Below the pieces are notes generated by a model. It worked only from the letters and a program-made list of their open reading frames with translations. It was not told the origin of the DNA and did no database searches. Positions 1 to 6,619 of a stretch of 10,740 nt of DNA are shown here, one piece after another. Both the position numbers and the translations under genes were made by a program. How positions within the stretch are numbered: position 1 is the stretch's first letter; each line of letters begins with the position of its first letter. The DNA is from Thermoplasmata archaeon (GTDB taxonomy: Archaea > Thermoplasmatota > E2 > UBA9212). Location of the stretch: assembly GCA_013329495.1 (NCBI GenBank), contig DUKC01000087.1, forward strand, positions 1 to 10,740, read 5' to 3'.

Positions 1-94
1 TCCCTGCGGGGGTCGTAAACAGGGCGGTGGCACGCCCTTCGCTCATAAGCATAGAAGCGTAGAACCCCACGGCTTCAGTCGTGGGAGTATGTCA
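1..94 (+). mobile_element. Right end of an IS200/IS605-type (TnpB) element, partial
   Basis: Bases 66-85 form an 8-bp hairpin with one G-T pair and a TTCA loop (CCCACGGC / GTCGTGGG), followed by AGTATGTCA. This is the style of the subterminal hairpin at the right end of IS200/IS605 elements. Upstream are two more pairings that share bases: CCCTG (2-6) with CAGGG (20-24), and GGGCG (22-26) with CGCCC (33-37). Two plus-strand frames are open from the window edge. One ends at TAG 60-62, just before the hairpin, with tail AVARPSLISIEA. The other reads through the hairpin as PHGFSRGSMS and stops at 161-163. Either could be the tnpB 3' end, and I lean to the first because the stop then sits just before the hairpin. 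In such elements this segment also encodes the guide (omega/reRNA) scaffold. No catalytic part of TnpB is in the window, so the call rests on the hairpin and its tail. Confidence 0.5.
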
Positions 95-252
95 GATTCG
101 TTCTGTCATAAAATCGCAAACCATCGCATTCCGAGCAGGCAGAGCGCCATCGTAAAAGTATAGAATAGAGAACGATCAAAATAAGAAACAGGGCCCTGCC
201 CAACACCAAAATATAACTAAATATGAAGATACTCATACATAAGTCACCCCTT
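95..252. other. Non-coding stretch between the mobile-element end and the hairpin array
   Basis: I see no gene here. It contains a perfect 10-bp palindrome CAGGGCCCTG (189-198) and a run of A/T-rich sequence. If the element boundary falls near base 94, the bases right after it would be the flanking DNA that a TnpB guide RNA would carry as its guide. A 35-codon open frame starting at ATG 223 runs into the hairpins and is not convincing. Confidence 0.4.
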
Positions 253-311
253 CCTCGCCATAAAGCGGCAAGGCTTCCCCCTCAAGGGGGAGAAAACGCC
301 TTCGGCGTTTT
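253..311. repeat. Three tandem hairpins upstream of nadE
   Basis: Three stem-loops lie end to end. The first pairs 253-259 with 267-273 (CCTCGCC / GGCAAGG, one C-A mismatch, 7-nt loop). The second pairs 275-281 with 286-292 (TTCCCCC / GGGGGAG, including one T-G pair, loop TCAA). The third pairs 293-300 with 304-311 (AAAACGCC / GGCGTTTT, perfect, loop TTC) and is followed by AATAAAATT. The third could terminate a plus-strand transcript coming from the mobile-element end. The whole array could be a miniature element, a remnant of an IS200/IS605 terminus, or a structured RNA. The hairpins are plain in the sequence; the function is unknown. Confidence 0.6.
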
Positions 312-335
312 AATAAAATTGGCGCCATGAAGGGC

Positions 336-417
336 AGGATTTTAAATCCTCAAGAAGCTCACGATAAAGATCTTTAACCAAAAATTTATAATCCCAATTT
401 ACCTCTTCTACTCTAAA
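336..417 (+). promoter_or_regulatory. Probable nadE-glnA promoter with upstream palindrome
   Basis: A TATA-like box TTTATAAT lies at 385-392, its centre about 28 bases before the nadE ATG at 417. The usual archaeal spacing of 26-27 would put the transcription start at or next to the start codon, giving a leaderless mRNA. The 15 bases before the ATG are pyrimidine-rich with no Shine-Dalgarno match, which agrees. A palindrome AGGATTT-T-AAATCCT (336-350) lies about 35 bases upstream of the box and could be a regulator site; no regulator is identified. Confidence 0.55.
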
Positions 418-1169
418 TGAAAGAGCAATTGGGTGAGCAAATAAGCGAATGGATCAGGAAAAAGGTAAGAGCTGCGGGAGCAAAGGGGGTTGTTTTAGGG
501 TTGAGTGGGGGACTGGACTCTGCGCTGGCATCGGTTTTGTGCAAACGGGCTTTCCCTAACAGCACTTTAGCTTTGATAATGCCCTGCCACTCAAATTCAG
601 ATGATGCCGAATGCGCAAGTTTAGTTGCAGACAAATTCAACTTAGAAACAAAGAATTTCGACCTTTCTAATTTGGTTGAAAACATATATGAAACTATGGA
701 AGATCAGCTCTATGAAAACAAACCTTCTGTTCCTGTTGGAAACCTAAAGGCCAGGTTAAGAATGCTTTTTCTCTACTATTTTGCAAACAAGCTAAATTAT
801 TTGGTTGTGGGAACCGGAACCAGGTCGGAGATCGAGGTAGGTTACTTCACCAAGTTTGGCGATGGTGCTGCTGATCTGTTGCCCTTGGGCGACCTGCTAA
901 AGAATGAGGTGAGAGAGCTGGCAAGAAAGTTGAAAATCCCTAAAAAAATAATCGATAGGACACCCTCTGCCGGATTGTGGAAAGGGCAAACTGATGAAGA
1001 GGAGATAGGTCTCCCCTACAAAGAATTGGATCAGATACTCTTGGCCATTGAATCGGACAATCTTTCTGGTTTTGATGAGGAAAAGGTTAATAGAGTAGAA
1101 CAATTAATGAATAATGCAAAGCACAAAAGGCAAAAAATTCCAATTTTTAAGAGGGAGCGCTCAAAATGA
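417..1169 (+). CDS. nadE: NH3-dependent NAD+ synthase
   Basis: This enzyme makes NAD+ from nicotinic acid adenine dinucleotide, ATP and ammonia, the last step of NAD biosynthesis in the cytoplasm. The 250 residues form one N-type ATP pyrophosphatase domain. Visible motifs are the PP-loop SGGLDS (30-35), GTGTRSE (132-138; the family more often has GTGNKSE or GTGDRSE), FTKFGDGAADLLPLGDL (144-160) and TPSAGLWKGQTDEEEIG (182-198). There is no nitrilase-type glutaminase domain, so it should use free ammonia, and the length fits the short ammonia-dependent family. The ATG at 417 has no Shine-Dalgarno but sits at leaderless spacing from a TATA box. The stop TGA (1167-1169) overlaps the ATG of glnA in an ATGA arrangement, so translation of the two is probably coupled. 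Confidence 0.93.
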   Translation: MKEQLGEQISEWIRKKVRAAGAKGVVLGLSGGLDSALASVLCKRAFPNSTLALIMPCHSNSDDAECASLVADKFNLETKNFDLSNLVENIYETMEDQLYENKPSVPVGNLKARLRMLFLYYFANKLNYLVVGTGTRSEIEVGYFTKFGDGAADLLPLGDLLKNEVRELARKLKIPKKIIDRTPSAGLWKGQTDEEEIGLPYKELDQILLAIESDNLSGFDEEKVNRVEQLMNNAKHKRQKIPIFKRERSK

Positions 1170-2488
1170 AGGATAAAGAACAGGTACTTGAGTTTGTTGA
1201 AAAGAAAAATGTAAAGTTTATAAAGCTGTGGTTTTCGGACATTCTCGGGCGATTGAAAAGCTTTTCGATCACACCCAGAGAGCTGGGGAGTGCATTGGAT
1301 GAGGGGAAAGGTTTTGATGGCTCTTCAATAAAAGGTTTCGCGAGGATAGATGAGAGCGACATGCTGGCAAAACCTGATCCCGACACGTTCCGGTTGCTAC
1401 CTTGGGAACCAAAAGATAAGTCGGTGGGGCTTATGTTTTGTGACATCCTCAACCCGGATGGAAGACCCTATGAAGGCGATCCCAGATGGGTTTTAAAAAG
1501 AAATTTAGAGCGGTTGAAAGCCGAGGGATACAAGTTCAATGTTGGGCCTGAGCTTGAATATTTCTATTTTAAAGGCAACAAACACCCTGAGATTTTGGAT
1601 GAGGGGGGATACTTCGACCTCCCATCCCCGGATGTGGCAAGTGTGTTAAGAAATGATACCATCCTCGCATTAGAATCAATGGGCATACCAGTAGAATACA
1701 GTCATCATGAGGTATCACCATCTCAGCAGGAGATAGATCTCAAATATGCAGATGCTCTGACGATGGCAGACAGGGTCATGATCTACAGAATGACTGTCAA
1801 GGAAATAGCCTATCAGCATGGCTACTATGCCACCTTTATGCCCAAACCGATCTATGGTATAAACGGGTCAGGTATGCACACCCATCAGTCTTTGTTCAAA
1901 GGAAAAAAGAATGTTTTTTATGATCCATCGGACAAATGTTATCTCTCCGATACCGCCAAAAGGTATTTGGCAGGACTGTTAAAGCATGCACCGGAAATCA
2001 CTCTGGTAACGAATCAGTGGATAAATTCTTACAAGCGTCTGGTTCCCGGTTTTGAAGCCCCGGTATACATCTCGTGGGCGAGGAGAAACAGGTCAACCAT
2101 GATAAGAGTGCCCATGTACCAACCAGGAAAAGAAGAAGCAACCAGAATCGAATTCAGAAGTCCCGACCCCGCGTGCAACCCATATTTGGCCTTTTCGGTG
2201 ATGCTGGCTGCGGGTCTAGCTGGAATAGAGAACAAGTATGAGCTTCCCAAAAGTGTGGAAAAGGATGTGTATCAACTGAGTGGAGAAGAGCGCGCGAAAG
2301 ACGGGATAAAATCATTGCCAGGAAGTCTGATCGAAGCGATCGATGCAACGGAAAAGAGCGAGCTGGTTAGAAAAACTCTGGGCGATCGCATTTTCGGGCA
2401 TCTCATAACCAGCAAAAAGGTTGAATGGGACAGCTACAGAGTTCAGATATCAGAGTGGGAGATAAACGAGTATCTCAGAGTACTCTAG
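1166..2488 (+). CDS. glnA: Type I glutamine synthetase (GSI-alpha)
   Basis: It joins ammonia to glutamate with ATP to make glutamine, normally as a dodecamer in the cytoplasm. The 440 residues contain the N-terminal beta-grasp (about 15-100) and the catalytic domain. Motifs include FDGSSIKGF (50-58), metal-binding glutamates in GPELEYF (127-133) and HHEVSPSQQEID (180-191), NGSGMHTH (233-240), the flap NSYKRLVPGFEAP (287-299, Glu297), NRSTMIRVP (308-316) and RIEFRSPDPACNPY (327-340). It lacks the roughly 25-residue insertion and adenylylated tyrosine loop of GSI-beta, so control by adenylylation is unlikely. Arg60 in ARIDESDM matches the arginine that mediates glutamine feedback inhibition in Gram-positive GSI-alpha, so direct feedback is plausible. 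The start is supported by GAGGGA (1151-1156) and the 4-base overlap with nadE. It is convergent with guaA; the two stops are 17 bases apart. Confidence 0.95.
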   Translation: MKDKEQVLEFVEKKNVKFIKLWFSDILGRLKSFSITPRELGSALDEGKGFDGSSIKGFARIDESDMLAKPDPDTFRLLPWEPKDKSVGLMFCDILNPDGRPYEGDPRWVLKRNLERLKAEGYKFNVGPELEYFYFKGNKHPEILDEGGYFDLPSPDVASVLRNDTILALESMGIPVEYSHHEVSPSQQEIDLKYADALTMADRVMIYRMTVKEIAYQHGYYATFMPKPIYGINGSGMHTHQSLFKGKKNVFYDPSDKCYLSDTAKRYLAGLLKHAPEITLVTNQWINSYKRLVPGFEAPVYISWARRNRSTMIRVPMYQPGKEEATRIEFRSPDPACNPYLAFSVMLAAGLAGIENKYELPKSVEKDVYQLSGEERAKDGIKSLPGSLIEAIDATEKSELVRKTLGDRIFGHLITSKKVEWDSYRVQISEWEINEYLRVL

Positions 2489-2505
2489 TGACATAAGTGA
2501 TATAA

Positions 2506-4038
2506 CTAACAGGGCTCTATTGTTGATGGCGGCTTTGAGGATACTGTGTATGAAACCCAGGTCACGCCCTCCACCTCATTTGTTATTCTCTTGGAGATTT
2601 CTTCCAACAAGTTCCAGGGCAAACGCGAAAAATCGGCTGTCATGGCGTCGACCGATTCAACTATTCGAACCGTGACTAGATGCCCTTCCTTTCTTGCATC
2701 CCCCATCACACCCGTCGCCAGGTCATCTCCGACGACTGCAAATGCCTGCCACACCTTCTCGTACAAACTGGCTTTCCTGAGCTCTTCCTCCACGATAGCT
2801 GATGCGTCACGGCAAATCCTCAGCTTCTCGTCCGTGACTTCCCCAATGATCCTCGTTGCCAAACCTGGACCGGGGAAGGGATGCTGAGATATTATCTCTT
2901 CAGGTAATCCAACTTCCCTTGCTACTTCCCTGACCTCATCCTTGTACAGCTCCTTTATTGGTTCTACAAGTCCAAGCCTCATTCTCTCCGGCAGACCACC
3001 CACGTTGTGGTGGCTCTTGATTCTTGAGGCGCCTGCTCCGACCGCCGCACTCTCAATTCGGTCTGGATAAATAGTCCCTTGAGCTAAAAAATCAATTTTT
3101 TTAAGCCTTTCAGCCTGCTCTTCAAAAACTCTGATGAATTCCTCTCCAATTATCTTCCTCTTCTCCTCAGAATCCCTAACGCCTTTTAATTTCTCTAAAA
3201 ACCTTTGCCTCGCATCAATTGGCACTAAATTCATTTTAAAATTACTTTTGAATGTTTGGACCACTCGCTGTGGCTCGCCTTTTCTCATGAACCCGTGATT
3301 GACAAATATGCATGTCAGCCTGTTGCCCACTGCCCTTTGAACCAGCCTGGCAGTAACCGATGAGTCTATTCCGCCGCTGAGGGCGCAGATAACTCTTCCT
3401 TCGCCAACCTCGTTTTTTATTTCAGGGATTATTCGCTTCACAAAAGATTTTGGGGTCCATGTCGGTTTGCAATTGCAGATGCCGTAGAGAAAGTTACTCA
3501 GAATCTCTTTCCCTTTTGCTGTGTGTGCCACTTCAGTGTGGAATTGTATACCGTATGCGTTTCCCACTCTAAAGGCTGCTATTGGCGAGTTTGGGGTGTG
3601 GGCGATCGTTTTGGACCCTGGAACACTCTCAATCCTGTCTCCATGGGACATCCAAACTTGAGTGGCGTCTGGAAGTCCTCTGAGCAAATCCTCCCTATCG
3701 TCAACAAAGAGTTTAGTCTTGCCGTACTCCCTGCGCTTGATTCTTTTGACTGTGCCTTTTTTAAGCATTGCAATCAGTTGCGCACCATAGCAGATTCCCA
3801 GGATCGGTACTCCCAGTTCAAGTATCTTTGGGTCACATTTTGGAGAGCTTTTTTGGTATACGCTTGCAGGTCCTCCTGATAGGATTATTCCCTTTGGACC
3901 AAGCTCTTCGACTCTTTCGATCGGCGTGTAGGAAGGGACAACCTCTGAGTGCACCTTAAGTTCCCTGCACCTTCTGGCAATCAGGTGACTGTATTGCCCT
4001 CCAAAGTCTATTACCCCTACCGTATTCTTTTCTTTCAT
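2506..4038 (-). CDS. guaA: GMP synthase, glutamine-hydrolysing, single chain
   Basis: It converts XMP to GMP using ATP and glutamine-derived ammonia. I take the start at ATG 4038 (510 residues), which gives the usual N-terminus MKEKNTVGVIDFGGQYSHLI and sits about 27 bases from a TATA box. A longer in-frame start at 4143 adds 35 residues that do not look conserved. Domain order is class I glutamine amidotransferase (about 5-190; nucleophile Cys83 in GICYG, catalytic His167 and Glu169 in HTEV), ATP pyrophosphatase (about 195-385; SGGIDSS 221-227), then the dimerisation domain with HPFPGPGLATR (386-396). Many Euryarchaeota encode the first two activities as separate genes; here they are fused. 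The protein ends STIEPC, whereas most family members end ATIEWE, so the last three residues are unusual. It uses the glutamine made by the facing glnA. Confidence 0.95.
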   Translation of the reverse strand: MKEKNTVGVIDFGGQYSHLIARRCRELKVHSEVVPSYTPIERVEELGPKGIILSGGPASVYQKSSPKCDPKILELGVPILGICYGAQLIAMLKKGTVKRIKRREYGKTKLFVDDREDLLRGLPDATQVWMSHGDRIESVPGSKTIAHTPNSPIAAFRVGNAYGIQFHTEVAHTAKGKEILSNFLYGICNCKPTWTPKSFVKRIIPEIKNEVGEGRVICALSGGIDSSVTARLVQRAVGNRLTCIFVNHGFMRKGEPQRVVQTFKSNFKMNLVPIDARQRFLEKLKGVRDSEEKRKIIGEEFIRVFEEQAERLKKIDFLAQGTIYPDRIESAAVGAGASRIKSHHNVGGLPERMRLGLVEPIKELYKDEVREVAREVGLPEEIISQHPFPGPGLATRIIGEVTDEKLRICRDASAIVEEELRKASLYEKVWQAFAVVGDDLATGVMGDARKEGHLVTVRIVESVDAMTADFSRLPWNLLEEISKRITNEVEGVTWVSYTVSSKPPSTIEPC

Positions 4039-4060
4039 TATATCCGAATAGCTGTCGAGG

Positions 4061-4070
4061 CCTTTAAAAG
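4061..4070 (-). promoter_or_regulatory. Probable guaA TATA box (leaderless gene)
   Basis: On the minus strand CTTTTAAAGG is centred about 27 bases upstream of the ATG at 4038, preceded by A-rich sequence (AACAAAT) that could serve as BRE. The region before the ATG (CTATTCGGATATA) lacks a Shine-Dalgarno. Spacing therefore predicts transcription starting at the start codon. It also argues against the longer upstream starts at 4101 and 4143, because the box would lie inside them. Confidence 0.5.
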
Positions 4071-4231
4071 ATTTGTTAAATTTGATATCCCGTTCTCGCA
4101 TGTTTCTTCGTGTTGCTTGGTACTGGTTGGAGGGAAAGTCCAAGAAAAGATTTCATGTTTTTCATTCCTTTTGAAAAATTTTCGGAGTTTTTTCCCCCCT
4201 CATAATTTCTTTTCTTCATTTGAACAAGGCC

Positions 4232-4310
4232 GATGCCCCAAAAAAGGCGTCCCATAATGCAAATGTTTATATATTGTTTATTAATTTGCCATTTTGAAGT
4301 GATTGGAGAG
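4232..4310 (+). promoter_or_regulatory. Promoter and ribosome binding site of the rpoK-rpsB operon
   Basis: A strong TATA-like box TTTATATATT lies at 4266-4275, predicting a start near 4297 and a leader of about 15-20 bases. GGAG at 4305-4308 is a Shine-Dalgarno seven bases before the ATG at 4316. Just upstream of the box, GATGCC (4232-4237) and GGCGTC (4246-4251) can pair with one G-T around an A-rich loop and could be an operator. The rest of the roughly 277-base divergent region back to guaA (4039-4231) is AT-rich; I see no RNA gene in it. Confidence 0.6.
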
Positions 4311-4315
4311 GCTTT

Positions 4316-4504
4316 ATGGAAGAAAATTTGTGTAAGATAGAGATTTTTAAGGAAGGCAGTGAATACATAGCAAGAGTTATCGTGGAAACTGAGGGAACAA
4401 AAGAACTTTCCAGACCCACCGTCGAGATGTTGTTGCGGGACCTCACGGTTGATTTGGAATACATGTTTGAAAACCCCGCCAGAGAAGAAGGAACAGAACC
4501 ATAG
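4316..4504 (+). CDS. Unrecognised 62-residue protein heading the rpoK-rpsB operon
   Basis: I do not recognise this family. It is small, acidic and soluble. Its pattern suggests two beta strands (about residues 5-12 and 16-25, CKIEIFKEG / YIARVIVET) followed by an amphipathic helix (about 34-52, TVEMLLRDLTVDLEYMFEN) and a polar, proline-containing tail. It has a single cysteine, so it is not the zinc-binding RpoN often found next to rpoK. A good TATA box, a GGAG Shine-Dalgarno at seven bases and the 27-base gap to rpoK support a real first gene. A role linked to transcription or translation is only inferred from position. It could instead be a lineage-specific protein that shares the promoter. 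Confidence 0.7.
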   Translation: MEENLCKIEIFKEGSEYIARVIVETEGTKELSRPTVEMLLRDLTVDLEYMFENPAREEGTEP

Positions 4505-4531
4505 AGAAAGACTCTTTTAAGGGGAATGTTC

Positions 4532-4723
4532 ATGGAATACACAAGATTTGAAAAAGCGCGAATTATAGGAGCGAGGGCCCTGCAAATTTCTATGGGAGCG
4601 CCGCCTTTGCTCGAAGTTCAAAAAAAAGACCCCATAGAGATTGCTGTCTTGGAATTTGAAGAAGGAGTGACACCGATCACAGTAAAAAGGGAGAGAGAAA
4701 CCCGCATTAGGCCCCCGGTATAA
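4532..4723 (+). CDS. rpoK: DNA-directed RNA polymerase subunit K
   Basis: RpoK is the archaeal counterpart of eukaryotic Rpb6 and bacterial omega; it clamps the C-terminal part of the largest subunit during polymerase assembly. The 63 residues carry the family pattern [24 protein letters not shown] (residues 4 on), then [21 protein letters not shown] and a short basic end. I choose ATG 4532 because AAGGGG (4519-4524) lies seven bases before it; the in-frame ATG at 4526 is too close to that site. rpsB starts 12 bases after the stop. In many archaea rpoN precedes rpoK and eno lies between rpoK and rpsB; neither is present here. Confidence 0.93.
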   Translation: MEYTRFEKARIIGARALQISMGAPPLLEVQKKDPIEIAVLEFEEGVTPITVKRERETRIRPPV

Positions 4724-4735
4724 TGAGGATGAAAG

Positions 4736-5371
4736 GTGGAAAACACGGAAGAGAATATGAAAGAAGAAGAAGAGAAAGGAGAGTTGCTCGTCTCTGAGAG
4801 AATTTATCTACTGGATGGGGTGCACATAGGCACTCAGAAGAAGAATGCCGACATGAAGAGATTCATCTACAGAGTTAGAGAGGATGGTTTGTACGTCCTT
4901 GATGTTAAAAAGACTGACCAGTCAATCAGGTTTGCTACTTCGCTGCTAGCCAAGTACAAGCCGGAAAACATTCTGTTGGTTGGTGTTAGGCAATATGCTC
5001 GTGTTCCCATTGAGAAAATGTCAGCTATTTTGGGCGCCAAATCGATCACAGGCAGGTTTATGCCTGGAACCCTGACAAACCCTGAGGCCAAACAGTACCT
5101 CGAACCAGACCTAATACTGATCACTGATCCGGCGGTTGATGAGCAGGCATTGAAGGAGGCCGTCGTAGTAGGAATACCCATAATCTCTCTTTGCGATGCA
5201 AACAACGAAACAAAATTTATAGATCTCGTTGTGCCTACGAACAACAAAGGCAGGAAATCGTTGGCTTTGGTTTACTGGTTGCTGACTAGAGAAGTACTCA
5301 AACAGAAAGGAAAAATAAAGAATTACGACGAGTTTAAACCAGCCGTAGAAGATTTTGAAACGAAGATATAG
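4736..5371 (+). CDS. rpsB: Small ribosomal subunit protein uS2
   Basis: uS2 binds the head-body region of the 30S subunit. The 211 residues match archaeal S2 in length and pattern: DGVHIGTQKKNADMKRFIYR (27-46), DGLYVLDVKKTD (50-61), SITGRFMPGTLTNP (103-116), DLILITDP (125-132) and VGIPIISLCDANN (144-156). The start is GTG at 4736, supported by GAGG (4725-4728) seven bases upstream. An in-frame ATG at 4757 is possible but has a weaker site and would remove seven acidic residues. The acidic N-terminal extension (ENTEENMKEEEEKGE) is not part of the fold. It is co-transcribed with rpoK. Confidence 0.94.
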   Translation: MENTEENMKEEEEKGELLVSERIYLLDGVHIGTQKKNADMKRFIYRVREDGLYVLDVKKTDQSIRFATSLLAKYKPENILLVGVRQYARVPIEKMSAILGAKSITGRFMPGTLTNPEAKQYLEPDLILITDPAVDEQALKEAVVVGIPIISLCDANNETKFIDLVVPTNNKGRKSLALVYWLLTREVLKQKGKIKNYDEFKPAVEDFETKI

Positions 5372-5400
5372 GACAGCTGACAGCGGGATTATTCCCAACG

Positions 5401-5442
5401 AAAATAATATCTACTCTTGTCGCTATTTATCTCAAGCTAAAA
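5401..5442 (+). promoter_or_regulatory. Possible promoter of the dehydrogenase-uxaE operon
   Basis: The 71 bases after rpsB contain an AT-rich AAATAATATC (5402-5411) that could act as TATA box for a start near 5433, leaving a leader of about 10 bases. There is no Shine-Dalgarno before ATG 5443. The box is weak, and read-through from rpsB cannot be excluded. Confidence 0.3.
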
Positions 5443-6447
5443 ATGAAATGGAAAGTGTTCGTAACGCGGAAAATTCCTCAAAGAGCCCTGGACTGGCTGG
5501 GTAAAAAGTGTGAATTGGAGGTTTATTCGGGGGCTGAGCCGATTTCAAAAAAAGAGATTATGGCTGGAGTAAGAGGTAAAGACGGTCTGCTCTGTCTATT
5601 GACAGACCCAATTGACGAAGAGGTAATGGATGCGGAGCCTAAACTAAGAGCGATAGCCAACTATGCTGTGGGCTATGACAACATAGACCTGAAAGCAGCG
5701 ACCAAACGTGGAATAGTCGTTTCAAACACCCCGGAAGTGCTGACCGACACTACGGCTGAGCTGGCCTGGGCCCTGCTTTTTTCGGTGGCAAGAAGAATTG
5801 CAGAGGGAGACAAACTCTGTAGAGCTGGAAAGTACAAAGGGTGGGCACCCATGCTGATGCTTGGCACAGACCTGAAGGGAAAAACACTGGGAGTGGTAGG
5901 AGCGGGACGGATTGGAACCGCTCTCACACTGAAGAGCAGGGGATTTGAAATGAAGATATTGTACACAGATAAAACAAAGAATGAGGCGCTGGAAAAGGAG
6001 TTGGGCGCCAAGAAAGTCGGGCTTGATGAACTCCTAAAAGATTCTGACTTCGTTTCTCTTCATGTTCCCCTCACAGGCGAGACAACGCACCTCATTGGTT
6101 TGAGAGAACTCAGACTTATGAAACCGGGCTCGATTCTAGTAAACACGAGCAGAGGACCCATCATCGATGAAAAGGTTTTAGCAATTGCTTTGAGGGAACG
6201 TTGGATAAGAGGAGCTGGTATAGATGTCTATGAGAATGAGCCAGCCATAGAGCCTGAATTGCTGAAGTTAGACAATGTGGTTTTGCTACCCCACCTCGGT
6301 TCGGCAACCGAAGAAACGAGAACGCGCATGGGCTTAATAGCTGCAAAAGACCTTGTAGCAACCCTGGAAGGAAAGAAGCCGGCCAACTGCCTGAACCCAG
6401 AAGTCTTTGAAAAACAACGGAACGAGGATGGAGGATATGCCGAATGA
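5443..6447 (+). CDS. D-2-hydroxyacid dehydrogenase, glyoxylate reductase / D-glycerate dehydrogenase type
   Basis: Members reduce 2-keto acids such as glyoxylate or hydroxypyruvate to D-2-hydroxyacids with NAD(P)H. The 334 residues show the split substrate-binding domain (about 1-105 and 292-320) around a Rossmann domain. Visible are VGAGRIGTA (152-160) for the dinucleotide, NTSRGPIID (234-242) with catalytic Arg237, DVYENEP (261-267) with Glu266, and LLPHLGSAT (281-289) with the His284 acid/base. The length and the ANYAVGYDNID segment (72-82) fit archaeal GyaR-type enzymes. Asp176 after the second strand suggests preference for NADH over NADPH. The stop TGA overlaps an ATG (6444) of the next small frame, and uxaE follows in the same direction, so a role in sugar-acid metabolism is likely, for example handling glycerate or hydroxypyruvate. 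The exact substrate cannot be read from sequence. Confidence 0.88.
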   Translation: MKWKVFVTRKIPQRALDWLGKKCELEVYSGAEPISKKEIMAGVRGKDGLLCLLTDPIDEEVMDAEPKLRAIANYAVGYDNIDLKAATKRGIVVSNTPEVLTDTTAELAWALLFSVARRIAEGDKLCRAGKYKGWAPMLMLGTDLKGKTLGVVGAGRIGTALTLKSRGFEMKILYTDKTKNEALEKELGAKKVGLDELLKDSDFVSLHVPLTGETTHLIGLRELRLMKPGSILVNTSRGPIIDEKVLAIALRERWIRGAGIDVYENEPAIEPELLKLDNVVLLPHLGSATEETRTRMGLIAAKDLVATLEGKKPANCLNPEVFEKQRNEDGGYAE

Positions 6448-6619
6448 TAGAAAAGGTTTTCAGGATTGCGCAGGATCTTCAGTACAAAGAAAAATGCAAA
6501 GCAGTGAGGGGCAAAAGAAAGAAGAATATAGGAGGATATCCCGTGTGCTCTCTCTTGCCATCTCTATCAATGAAAAGAAAGAGTCGATGGCCAACATCGA
6601 GGAGAAAGACTTAAAATGA
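6444..6619 (+). CDS. Small frame-ambiguous ORF between the dehydrogenase and uxaE
   Basis: Two overlapping frames fill this gap. Frame A starts at ATG 6444, overlaps the dehydrogenase stop as ATGA, has GGAGG (6430-6434) nine bases upstream, and begins MIEKVFRIAQDLQYKEKCKA; it stops at TAA 6612-6614 after 56 residues, the last half arginine-rich and unlike normal protein. Frame B looks protein-like only in its second half (EEYRRISRVLSLAISINEK onward), and its stop TGA (6617-6619) overlaps the ATG of uxaE. The good half of A followed by the good half of B would make one helical protein of about 58 residues, coupled to both neighbours. This needs a -1 shift near the A/G-rich run 6513-6526. It may be a small gene with a missing base (assembly error or decay), a real frameshift, or just a spacer. 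No homology is recognised. Confidence 0.35.

Noticed and set aside
223..330. 35-codon plus-strand open frame in the hairpin region
   Set aside because: It is made mostly of the hairpin array, so its residues reflect RNA/DNA structure and not protein constraint; no ribosome site.
413..685. 90-codon minus-strand frame opposite nadE, and similar frames opposite other genes
   Set aside because: Shadows of well-identified genes with no independent motifs or start signals.
4039..4143. 35-residue N-terminal extension of GMP synthase, starts at 4143 or 4101
   Set aside because: The family begins close to MKEKNTVGVIDFGGQ, and a TATA box lies inside the extension at the right distance for a start at 4038.
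4076..4219. 47-codon minus-strand open frame between guaA and the rpoK operon
   Set aside because: Low-complexity composition, no Shine-Dalgarno, and it overlaps the guaA promoter.
6513..6526. Classical -1 ribosomal slippery heptamer in the small ORF
   Set aside because: The A/G-rich run does not fit the X-XXY-YYZ pattern in frame A, so programmed frameshifting is not the favoured explanation.
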